In this document: positions 12,381 through 22,990 of the stretch, piece by piece
Position numbering within the stretch: position 1 is the stretch's first letter
Layout: each line of letters begins with the position of its first letter
Source: Hydractinia symbiolongicarpus
Lineage: Eukaryota > Cnidaria > Hydrozoa > Anthoathecata > Hydractiniidae
Length of the DNA stretch: 64,000 bases
Assembly (NCBI RefSeq): GCF_029227915.1
Contig: NC_079886.1
Location: 2,666,001-2,730,000 of the forward strand
Direction of reading: 5' to 3'
Position numbers and translations under genes: made by a program
Notes under the pieces: model-generated
Database searches by the model: none
Told to the model about the DNA's origin: nothing
What the model saw: only the letters and a program-made list of their open reading frames with translations

Positions 12381-14900
12381 CTTCTTTTATTCAGCGTCTT
12401 ATCAAAAATGAAAATATTCTTGAAAACTACAAGTCTGATGCGTTTTAGTGGTGAAAAAATAAATTAAAAAATCGTTCGGGAAATGAATTTACTGTCTGGG
12501 TACTTTTTTTGTATACTTTTGACTATATGGGCCGAGTACGGGATTTACGGGAAATCGCGGGTTTTCGTTTGCCGGCGATTAAACTTCTTTTATTCAGCGT
12601 CTCATCAAAAATGAAAATATTTTTGAAAACTACAAGTCTGATGCGTTTTAGTGGTGAAAAAATAATTTAAAAATCGTTCGGGAAATGAATTTACTCTCTG
12701 GGTATTTTTTTTGTATACTTTTGACTATACGGGCCGAGCCCGGGATTTACGGGAAATCGCGGGTTTTCGTTTGCCGGCGATTAAACTTCTTTAATTTAGC
12801 GTTTCATCAAAAATGAAAACATTTTTGAAAACTACAAGTCTCATGCGTTTTAGTGGTGAAAAAATAATTTAAAAAATCGTTCGGGAAATGAGTTTACTCC
12901 CTGGGTACTTTCTTTATATACATTCGACTATACGGCCGAGTACGGGATTTACGGGAAATCGCGGGTTTTCGTTTGCCGGCGATTAAACTTCTTTTATTTA
13001 GCGTCTCATCAAAAATGAAAACATTTTGGAAAACTACAAGTCTCATGCGTTTTAGTGGTGAAAAAATAATTTAAAAAATCATTCGGGAAATGATTTTACT
13101 CCCTGGGTACTTTTTTTGTGTACTTTTGACTATATGGGCCGAATACGGGATTTACGGGAAATCGCGGGTTTTCGTTTGCCGGCGAGTAAACATCTTTAAT
13201 TTAGCGTTTCATCAAAAATGAAAACATTTTTGCAAACTACAAGTCTCATGCGTTTTAGTGGTGAAAAAATAATTTAAAAAATCGTTCGGGAAATGAGTTT
13301 ACTCCTTGAGTACTTTCTTTGTGTAATTTCGACTATACGGGCCGAGTACCGGATTTACGGGAAATCGCGGGTTTTCGTTTGCCGGCGATTAAACTTCTTT
13401 TATTCAGCGTCTTATCAAAAATGAAAACATTTTTGAAAACTACAAGTCTCATGCGTTTTAGTGGTGAAAAAATAATTTAAAAAATCGTTCTGAAAATGAG
13501 TTTACTCCTTGAGTACTTTCTTTGTATACTTTTGACTATACGGGCCGAGTACCGGATTTACGGGAAATCGCGGGTTTTCGTTTGCCGGCGATTAAACTTC
13601 TTTAATTTAGCGTTTCATCAAAAATGAAAACATTTTTGAAAACTACAAGTCTCATGGGTTTTAGTGGTGAAAAAATAATTTAAATAATCGTTCGGGAAAT
13701 GAGTTTACTCCCTGGGTACTTTCTTTATATACATTCGACTATACGGGCCGAGAACGGGATTTACGGGAAATCGCGGGTTTTTGTTTGCCGGCGATTAAAC
13801 TTCTTTTATTTAGCGTCTCATCAAAAATGAAAATATTTTTGAAAACTACAAGTCTCATGCGTTTTAGTGGTGAAAAAATAATTTAAAAAATCGTTCGGGA
13901 AATGAGTTTACTTCCTGGGTACTTTCTTTGTATACTTTTGACTATACGGGCCGAGTTAGGGAATTACGGGAAATCGCGGGTTTTCGTTTGCCGGCGATTA
14001 AACTACTTTTATTTAGCGTCTCATCAAAAATGAAAACATTTTTGAAAACTACAAGTCTCATGCGTTTTACTGGTGAAAAAATAATTTAAAAAATCGTTCG
14101 GGAAATGAGTTTACTCCCTGAATACTTTCTTTATATACATTCGCCTATACGGGCCGAGTACGGGATTTACGGGAAATCGCGGGTTTTCGTTTGCCGGCGA
14201 TTAAACTTCTTTTATTTAGCGTCTCATCAAAAATGAAAACATTTTTGAAAACTACAAGTCTCATGCGTTTTAGTGGTGAAAAAAAAATATAAAAAATCGT
14301 TCGGGAAATGAGTTTACTTACTGGGTACTTTCTTTGCATACTTTTGACTATACGGGTCGAGTACGGGAATTACGGGAAATCGCGGGTTTTCGTTTGCCGG
14401 CGATTAAACTTCTTTTATTTAGCGTCTCATCAAAAATGAAAACATTTTTGAAAACTACAAGTCTCATGCGTTTTAGTGGTGAAAAAATAATTTTAAAACT
14501 CGTTCTGAAAATGAGTTTACTCACAGGGTACTTTCTTTGTATACATTCGACTATAGGGGCCAAGCCCGGGGTTTACAGGAAATCGCGGGTTTTCGTTTGC
14601 CGGCGATTAAACTTCTTTTATTCAGCGTCTCATCAAAAATGAAAACATTTTTGAAAACTACAAGTCTCTAGCGTTTTAGTGGAGAAAAAATAATTTAAAA
14701 AATCATTCGGGAAATCAGTTTACTCCCTAGGTACTTTTTTGTATACTTTTGACTATGCGGGCCGAGTACAGGAATTTACGGGAAATCGCGGGTTTTCGTT
14801 TGCCGGCGATTAAACTTCTTTTATTCAGCGTCTCATCAAAAATGAGAATATTTTTGAAAACAACAAGTCTGATGCGTTTTAGTGGTGAAAAAATAATTTA
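12380..14900. repeat. Diverged satellite region, transition between subfamilies
   Basis: Monomers here are individually distinct and I found no local multi-monomer duplication. Private variants include ATGGGTTTTAGTGG near 13653, AAACTACTTTTATTT near 14000, CATTCGCCTATACGG near 14138, and TACAGGAATTTACGG near 14766. These recur about 37-40 kb away on the right side of the window. A frame of 102 codons at 14334-14642 is an accident of indels and crosses a monomer boundary. Confidence 0.65.
13415..13436 (+). other. Perfect 9-bp inverted repeat with AAAA loop (example)
   Basis: The left arm TCAAAAATG and the right arm CATTTTTGA are exact reverse complements separated by AAAA, giving a 22-bp dyad at monomer phase 140-161. 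Most monomers carry it intact. A common variant changes the right arm to TATTTTTGA, which costs one pair. Another changes it to CATTTTGGA, which breaks a pair near the base of the stem. As single strands it could form a small hairpin or cruciform. Its recurrence about every 203 bp makes it the strongest structural motif in the array. Any function in chromatin or kinetochore assembly is inference. Confidence 0.85.
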
Positions 14901-16735
14901 AAAAATCGTTCGGGAAATGAATTTACTCTCTGGGTACTTTTTTTGTATACTTTAGACTATACGGGCCGAGTCCGGGATTTACGGGAAATCGCGGGTTTTC
15001 GTTTGCCGGCGATTAAACTTCTTTAATTTAGCGTTTCATCAAAAATGAAAACATTTTTGAAAACTACAAGTCTCGTGGGTTTTAGTAGTGAAAAAATAAT
15101 TTAAATAATCGTTCGGGAAATGAGTTTACTCCCTGGGTACTTTCTTTATATACATTCGACTATACGGGCCGAGAACGGGATTTACGGTAAATCGCGGGTT
15201 TTCGTTTGCCGGCGATTAAACTTTTTTTATTTAGCGTCTCATCAAAAATGAAAACATTTTTGAAAACTACAAGTCTCATGCGTTTTAGTGGTGAAAAAAT
15301 AATTTAAAAAATCGTTCGGGAAATGAGTTTACTTCCTGGGTACTTTCTTTGTATACTTTTGACTATACGGGCCGAGTAAGGGAATTACGGGAAATCGCGG
15401 GTTTTCGTTTGCCGGCGATTAAACTTCTTTTATTTAGCGTCTCATCAAAAATGAAAACATTTTTGAAAACTACAAATCTCATGCGTTTTAGTGGTGAAAA
15501 AATAATTTAAAAAATCGTTCGGGAAATGAGTTTACTCCCTGAATACTTTTTTTATATACATTCAACTATACGGGTCGAGTACGGGATTTACGGGAAATCG
15601 CGGGTTTTCGTTTGCCCGCGATTAAACTTCTTTTATTTAGCGTCTCATCAAAAATGAAAACATTTTTGAAAACTACAAGTCTCATGCGTTTTAGTGGTGA
15701 AAAAATGATATAAAAAATCGTTCGGGAAATGAGTTTACTTCCTGGGTACTTCCTCTGTATACTTTTGACTATACGGGTCGAGTACGGGAATTACGGGAAA
15801 TCGCGGGTTTTCGTTTGCCGGCGATTAAACTTCTTTTATTTAGCGTCTCATCAAAAATGAAAACATTTTTGAAAACTACAAGTCTCATGCGTTTTAGTGG
15901 TGAAAAAATAATTTAAAAAATCGTTCTGAAAATGAGTTTACTCACAGGGTACTTTCTTTGTAAACATTCGACTATAGGGGCCAAGCCCGGGATTTACAGG
16001 AAATCGCGGGTTTTCGTTTGCCGGCGATTAAACTTCTTTTATTCAGCGTCTCATCAAAAATGAAAACATTTTTGAAAACTACAAGTCTCTTGCGTTTTAG
16101 TGGTGAAAAAATAATATAAAAAATCGTTCGGGAAATGAGTTTACTTCCTGGGTACTTCCTTTGTATACTTTTGACTATACGGGTCGAGTACGGGAATTAC
16201 GGGAAATCGCGGGTTTTCGTTTGCCGGCGATTAAACTTCTTTTATTCAGCGTCTCATCAAAAATGAAAACATTTTTGAAAACTACAAGTCTCCTGCGTTT
16301 TAGTGGTGAAAAAATAATTTAAAAAATCGTTCGGGAAATGAGTTTACTTCATGGGTACTTTCTTTGTATACTTTTGACTATACGGGCCGAGTAAGGGAAT
16401 TACGGCAAATCGCGAGTTTTCGTTTGCCGGCGATTAAACTTCTTTTATTTAGCGTCTCATCAAAAATGAAAACATTTTTGAAAACTACAAATCTCATGCG
16501 TTTTTGTGGTGAAAAAATAATTTAAAAAATCGTTCGGGAAATGAGTTTACTCCCTGAATACTTTCTTTATATACATTCAACTATACGGGTCGAGTAAAGG
16601 ATTTACGGGAAATCGCGGGTTTTCGTTTGCCGGCGATTAAACTTCTTTTATTTAGCGTCTCATCAAAAATGAAAACATTTTTGAAAACTACAAGTCTCAT
16701 GCGTTTTAGTGGTGAAAAAATAATATAAAAAATCG
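14900..16735. repeat. 9-monomer higher-order repeat, copy 1
   Basis: This block matches the next one at an offset of 1,827 bp (9 x 203). Shared private variants are TCTCGTGGGTTTTAGTAG (15071 and 16898) and TACTTCCTCTGTATAC (near 15747 and 17574). The left edge is near 14900, where AATTTAAAA faces AATATAAAA in the other copy. Confidence 0.8.
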
Positions 16736-18565
16736 TTCGGGAAATGAATTTACTCTCTGGGTACTTTTTTTGTATACTTTAGACTATACGGGCCGAGTCC
16801 GGGATTTACGGGAAATCGCGGGTTTTCGTTTGCCGGCGATTAAACTTCTTTAATTTAGCGTTTCATCAAAAATGAAAACATTTTTGAAAACTACAAGTCT
16901 CGTGGGTTTTAGTAGTGAAAAAATAATTTAAATAATCGTTCGGGAAATGAGTTTACTCCCTGGGTACTTTCTTTATATACATTCGACTATACGGGCCGAG
17001 AACGGGATTTACGGTAAATCGCGGGTTTTCGTTTGCCGGCGATTAAACTTCTTTTATTTAGCGTCTCATCAAAAATGAAAACATTTTTGAAAACTACAAG
17101 TCTCATGCGTTTTAGTGGTGAAAAAATAATTTAAAAAATCGTTCGGGAAATGAGTTTACTTCCTGGGTACTTTCTTTGTATACTTTTGACTATACGGGCC
17201 GAGTAAGGGAATTACGGGAAATCGCGGGTTTTCGTTTGCCGGCGATTAAACTTCTTTTATTTAGCGTCTCATCAAAAATGAAAACATTTTTGAAAACTAC
17301 AAATCTCATGCGTTTTAGTGGTGAAAAAATAATTTAAAAAATCGTTCGGGAAATGAGTTTACTCCCTGAATACTTGTTTTATATACATTCAACTATACGG
17401 GTCGAGTACGGGATTTACGGGAAATCGCGGGTTTTCGTTTGCCCGCGATTAAACTTCTTTTATTTAGCGTCTCATCAAAAATGAAAACATTTTTGAAAAC
17501 TACAAGTCTCATGCGTTTTAGTGGTGAAAAAATGATATAAAAAATCGTTCGGGAAATGAGTTTACTTCCTGGGTACTTCCTCTGTATACTTTTGACTATA
17601 CGGGTCGAGTACGGGAATTACGGGAAATCGCGGGTTTTCGTTTGCCGGCGATTAAACTTCTTTTATTTAGCGTCTCATCAAAAATGAAAACATTTTTGAA
17701 AACTACAAGTCTCATGCGTTTTAGTGGTGAAAAAATAATTTAAAAAATCGTTCTGAAAATGAGTTTACTCACAGGGTACTTTCTTTGTAAACATTCGACT
17801 ATAGGGGCCAAGCCCGGGATTTACAGGAAATCGTGGGTTTTCGTTTGCCGGCGATTAAACTTCTTTTATTCAGCGTCTCATCAAAAATGAAAACATTTTT
17901 GAAAACTACAAGTCTCTTGCGTTTTAGTGGTGAAAAAATAATATAAAAAATCGTTCGTGAAATGAGTTTACTTCCTGGGTACTTCCTTTGTATACTTTTG
18001 ACTATACGGGTCGAGTACGGGAATTACGGGAAATCGCGGGTTTTCGTTTGCCGGCGATTAAACTTCTTTTATTCAGCGTCTCATCAAAAATGAAAACATT
18101 TTTGAAAACTACAAGTCTCCTGCGTTTTAGTGGTGAAAAAATAATTTAAAAAATCGTTCGGGAAATGAGTTTACTTCATGGGTACTTTCTTTGTATACTT
18201 TTGACTATACGGGCCGAGTAAGGGAATTACGGCAAATCGCGAGTTTTCGTTTGCCGGCGATTAAACTTCTTTTATTTAGCGTCTCATCAAAAATGAAAAC
18301 ATTTTTGAAAACTACAAATCTCATGCGTTTTTGTGGTGAAAAAATAATTTAAAAAATCGTTCGGGAAATGAGTTTACTCCCTGAATACTTTCTTTATATA
18401 CATTCAACTATACGGGTCGAGTAAAGGATTTACGGGAAATCGCGGGTTTTCGTTTGCCGGCGATTAAACTTCTTTTATTTAGCGTCTCATCAAAAATGAA
18501 AACATTTTTGAAAACTACAAGTCTCATGCGTTTTAGTGGTGAAAAAATAATATAAAAAATCGTTC
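16735..18565. repeat. 9-monomer higher-order repeat, copy 2
   Basis: This tandem partner of the preceding block ends near 18565, where GAGTTTACTTCC faces GAATTTACTCTC. I noticed about five differences between the copies in 1.8 kb, for example ATCGTGGG near 17832 and CGTTCGTGAAATG near 17950. Neighbouring monomers differ from each other far more than that. Confidence 0.8.
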
Positions 18566-19364
18566 GGGAAATGAGTTTACTTCCTGGGTACTTCCTTTGT
18601 ATACTTTTGACTATACGGGTCGAGTACGGGAATTACGGGAAATCGCGGGTTTTCGTTTGCCGGCGATTAAACTTCTTTTATTTAGCGTCTCATCAAAAAT
18701 GAAAACATTTTTGAAAACTGCAAGTCTAATGCGTTTTAGTGGTAAAAAAATAATTTGAAAAATCGTTTTGAAAATGAGTTTACTCACAGGGTACTTTCTT
18801 TGTATACATTCGACTATAGGGGCCAAGCCCGGGATTTACAGGAAATCGCGGGTTTTCGTTTGCCGGCTATTAAACTTCTTTTATTCAGCGTCTCATCAAA
18901 AATGAAAACATTTTGGAAAACTACAAGTCTCATGCGTTTTAGTGGTGAAAAAATAATTTAAAAAATCATTCGGGAAATGATTTTACTCCCTGGGTACTTT
19001 TTTGTGTACTTTTGACTATACGGGCCGAGTACGGGATTTACGGGAAATCGCGGGTTTTCGTTTGCCGGCGATTAAACTTCTTTAATTTAGCGTTTCATCA
19101 AAAATGAAAACATTTTTGAAAACTACAAGTCTCATGCGTTTTAGTGATGAAAAAATAATTTAAAAAATCGTTCGGGAAATGAGTTTACTCCCTGGGTACT
19201 TTCTTTATATACATTCGACTATAGGGGCCAAGTACGGGATTTACGGGAAATCGCGGGTTTTCGTTTGCCGGCGATTAAACTTCTTTTATTTAGCGTCTCA
19301 TCAAAAATAAAAACATTTTTGAAAACTACAAGTCTCATGCGTTTTTGTGGTGATAAAATAATTT

Positions 19365-19567
19365 AAAAAATCGTTCGGGAAATGAGTTTACTCCCTGGGT
19401 ACTTTCTTTGTATACTTTTGACTATACGGGCCGAGTACGGGATTTACGGGAAATCGCGGGTTTTCGTTTGCCGGCGATTAAACTTTTTTTACTTAACGTA
19501 TCATCAAAAATGAAAACATTTTTGAAAACTACAAGTCTCCTGCGTTTTAGTGGTGAAAAAATATATT
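19365..19567 (+). repeat. Reference monomer of the satellite (203 bp)
   Basis: This copy lies close to the majority base at most positions and serves as a phase reference, starting at the A-run before TCGTTCGGG. Phase 1-111 is GC-richer and holds TTCGGG, CTGGG, four GGG triplets at phase 64, 75, 84 and 94, and the palindrome GCCGGC. Phase 112-203 is AT-rich and holds the inverted repeat at phase 140-161. A hand count on the derived consensus gives 75 G+C of 203 and 13 CpG against about 7 expected. The length is close to one nucleosome plus linker, which is common for satellites. The choice of start is arbitrary, because a tandem repeat has no natural start. Confidence 0.9.
19428..19460 (+). 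other. Helically spaced GGG triplets, marginal G-quadruplex motif (example)
   Basis: Four GGG triplets are separated by 8, 6 and 7 bases, so their starts are 11, 9 and 10 bp apart. This is about one helical turn each. The core looks like a degenerate sub-repeat of about 10 bp of the form TACGGG with an A/T-rich spacer. The first loop of 8 just exceeds the usual 1-7 limit for a G-quadruplex, so folding is uncertain. Many monomers keep all four triplets. Others lose one through ACAGG, GGAATTAC or ACCGG variants. Confidence 0.7.
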
Positions 19568-19769
19568 AAAAAATCATTCGGGAAATGAGTTTACTCCTTA
19601 GGTACTTTCTTTATATACATTCGACTATACGGGCCGAGTACGGGATTTACGGGAAATCGCGGGTTTTCGTTTGCCGGCGATTAAACTTCTTTTATTTAGC
19701 GTCTCATCAAAAATGAAAACATTTTTGAAAACTACAAGTCTCATGCGTTTTTGTGGTGATAAAATAATT

Positions 19770-20990
19770 TAAAAAATCGTTCGGGAAATGAGTTTACTCC
19801 CTGGGTACTTTCTTTGTATACTTTTGACTATACGGGCCGAGTACGGGATTTACGGGAAATCGCGGGTTTTCGTTTGCCGGCGATTAAACTTTTTTTACTT
19901 AGCGTGTCATCAAAAATGAAAACATTTTTGAAAACTACAAGTCTCCTGCGTTTTAGTGGTGAAAAAATAATTTAAAAAATCGTTCAGGAAATGAGTTTAC
20001 TTCCTGAGTACTTTCTTTGTATACTTTTGGCTATACGGGTCGAGTACGGGAATTACGGGAAATCGCGGGTTTTCGTTTGCCGGCGATTAAACTTCTTTTA
20101 TTTAGCGTCTCATCAAAAATGAAAACATTTTTGAAAACTGCAAGTCTCATGCGTTTTAGTGGTGAAAAAATAATTTGAAAAATCGTTCTGAAAATGAGTT
20201 TACTCACAGGGTACTTTCTTTGTATACATTCGACTATAGGGGCCAAGCCCGGGATTTACAGGAAATCGCGGGTTTTCGTTTGCCGGCGATTAAACTTCTT
20301 TTATTCAGCGTCTCATCAAAAATGAAAACATTTTTGAAAACTACAAGTCTCCTGCGTTTTAATGGTGAAAAAATAATTTAAAAAATCGTTCGGGAAATGA
20401 GTTTACTCCCTGGGTACTTTCTTTGTATACTTTTGACTATACGGGCCGAGTACGGGATTTACGGGAAATCGCGGGTTTTCGTTTGCCGGCGATTAAACTT
20501 TTTTTACTTAGCGTGTCATCAAAAATGAAAACATTTTTGAAAACTACAAGTCTCCTGCGTTTTAGTGGTGAAAAAATAATTTAAAAAATCGTTCAGGAAA
20601 TGAGTTTACTTCCTGAGTACTTTCTTTGTATACTTTTGGCTATACGGGTCGAGTACGGGAATTACGGGAAATCGCGGGTTTTCGTTTGCCGGCGATTAAA
20701 CTTCTTTTATTTAGCGTCTCATCAAAAATGAAAACATTTTTGAAAACTGCAAGTCTCATGCGTTTTAGTGGTGAAAAAATAATTTGAAAAATCGTTCTGA
20801 AAATGAGTTTACTCACAGGGTACTTTCTTTGTATACATTCGACTATAGGGGCCAAGCCCGGGATTTACAGGAAATCGCGGGTTTTCGTTTGCCGGCGATT
20901 AAACTTCTTTTATTCAGCGTCTCATCAAAAATGAAAACATTTTTGAAAACTACAAGTCTCCTGCGTTTTAATGGTGAAAAAATAATTTAA
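19770..20990. repeat. 3-monomer tandem duplication (2 x 609 bp)
   Basis: About 19770-20380 is repeated at about 20380-20990 with an offset of 609 bp. Each unit is a TAAACTTTTTTTACTTAGCG monomer, then a GGCTATACGGGTCGAG monomer with ACTGCAAGTC, then a TTCTGAAAATGAG monomer ending with CTCCTGCGTTTTAATGG. I noticed no base difference over the central 500 bp. Confidence 0.8.
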
Positions 20991-22990
20991 AAAATCATTC
21001 GGGAAATCAGTTTACTCCCTAGGTACTTTTCTGTATACTTTTGACTATGCGGGCCGAGTACGGGATTTACGGGAAATCGCGGGTTTTCGTTTGCCGGCGA
21101 TTAAACCTCTTTTATTCAGCGTCTCATCAAAAATGAAAACATTTTTGAAAACTACAAGTCTCATGCGTTTTAGTGGTGAAAAAATAATATAAAAAATCGT
21201 TCGGGAAATGAGTTTACTTCCTGGGTACTTTCTTTGTATACTTTTGGCTATACGGGTCGAGTACGGGAATTACGGGAAATCGCGGGTTTTCGTTTGCCGG
21301 CGATTAAACTTCTTTTATTTAGCGTCTCATCAAAAATGAAAACATTTTTGAAAACTGCAAGTCTCATGTGTTTTAGTGGTGAAAAAATAATTTGAAAAAT
21401 CGTTCTGAAAATGAGTTTACTCACAGGGTACTTTCTTTGTATACATTCGACTATAGGGGCCAAGCCCGGGATTTACAGGAAATCGCGGGTTTTCGTTTGC
21501 CGGCGATTAAACTTCTTTTATTCAGCGTCTCATCAAAAATGAAAATATTTTTGAAAACTACAAGTCTGATGCGTTTTAGTGGTGAAAAAATAATTTAAAA
21601 AATCGTTCGGGAAATGAGTTTACTTCATGGGTACTTTCTTTGTATACTTTTGACTATACGGGCCGAGTAAGGGAATTACGGCAAATCGCGAGTTTTCGTT
21701 TGCCGGCGATTAAACTTCTTTTATTTAGCGTCTCATCAAAAATGAAAACATTTTTGAAAACTACAAATCTCATGCGTTTTTGTGGTGAAAAAATAATTTA
21801 AAAAATCGTTCGGGAAATGAGTTTACTCCCTGAATACTTTCTTTATATACATTCAACTATACGGGTCGAGTACGGGATTTACGGGAAATCGCGGGTTTTC
21901 GTTTGCCGGCGATTAAACTTCTTTTATTTAGCGTCTCATCAAAAATGAAAACATTTTTGAAAACTACAAGTCTCATGCGTTTTAGTGGTGAAAAAATAAT
22001 ATAAAAAATCGTTCGGGAAATGAGTTTACTTCCTGGGTACTTCCTTTGTATACTTTTGACTATACGGGTCGAGTACGGGAATTACGGGAAATCGCGGGTT
22101 TTCGTTTGCCGGCGATTAAACTTCTTTTATTTAGCGTCTCATCAAAAATGAAACATTTTTGAAAACTGCAAGTCTAATGCGTTTTAGTGGTAAAAAAATA
22201 ATTTGAAAAATCGTTTTGAAAATGAGTTTACTCACAGGGTACTTTCTTTATATACATTCGACTATAGGGGCCAAGCCCGGGATTTACAGGAAATCGCGGG
22301 TTTTCGTTTGCCGGCTATTAAACTTCTTTTATTCAGCGTCTCATCAAAAATGAAAACATTTTGGAAAACTACAAGTCTCATGCGTTTTAGTGGTGAAAAA
22401 ATAATTTAAAAAATCATTCGGGAAATGATTTTACTCCCTGGGTACTTTTTTGTGTACTTTTGACTATACGGGCCGAGTACGGGATTTACGGGAAATCGCG
22501 GGTTTTCGTTTGCCGGCGATTAAACTTCTTTAATTTAGCGTTTCATCAAAAATGAAAACATTTTTGAAAACTACAAGTCTCATGCGTTTTAGTGATGAAA
22601 AAATAATTTAAAAAATCGTTCTGAAAATGAGTTTACTCACAGGGTACTTTCTTTGTATACATTCGACTATAGGGGCCAAGCCCGGGATTTACAGGAAATC
22701 GCGGGTTTTCGTTTGCCGGCGATTAAACTTCTTTTATTCAGAGTCTCATCAAAAATGAAAACATTTTTGAAAACTACAAGTCTCCTGCGTTTTAATGGTG
22801 AAAAAATAATTTAAAAAATCATTCGGGAAATCAGTTTACTCCCTAGGTACTTTTTTGTATACTTTTGACTATGCGGGCCGAGTACGGGATTTACGGGAAA
22901 TCGCGGGTTTTCGTTTGCCGGCGATTAAACTTCTTTTATTCAGCGTCTCATCAAAAATGAAAACATTTTTGAAAACTACAAGTCTCATGC
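20970..22990. repeat. 10-monomer higher-order repeat, copy 1 (2,026 bp)
   Basis: This block matches the next at offset 2,026 in its first part (21392 pairs with 23418) and at 1,823 in its second (22203 pairs with 24026). Private marks are CTAGGTACTTTTCTGTATAC (near 21019 and 23045) and a 1-bp deletion giving AAAATGAAACATTTTTG (near 22148 and 23971). Confidence 0.8.

Larger units (their letters stand above)
18565..19770. repeat. Satellite segment linking the 9-mer and 3-mer blocks
   Basis: Six monomers, including a linked pair: a GGTCGAGTACGGGAATTACGGG monomer followed by a TTGAAAATGAGTTTACTCACAGGG monomer. The TTTTTGTGGTGATAAAATAATTT monomer near 19342 recurs about 406 bp later, a two-monomer spacing. 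No gene is seen. Confidence 0.6.

Noticed and set aside
13415-13436. Rho-independent terminator from the dyad
   Set aside because: The stem is almost all A-T with no GC-rich arm and no following T-run, and the context is eukaryotic satellite DNA.
14334-14642. Longer frames (102 codons here, 100 at 57045-57347, 91 at 60161-60436)
   Set aside because: Each crosses a monomer boundary because of a local substitution or indel, and the encoded text simply repeats the monomer frames. No conserved protein is visible.
20031-20246. Recurring 71-codon reverse open frames opposite the forward ones
   Set aside because: They overlap the forward frames on the same monomers, copy number follows block duplication, and there are no recognisable domains or independent promoters. 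They are antisense shadows of the repeat.
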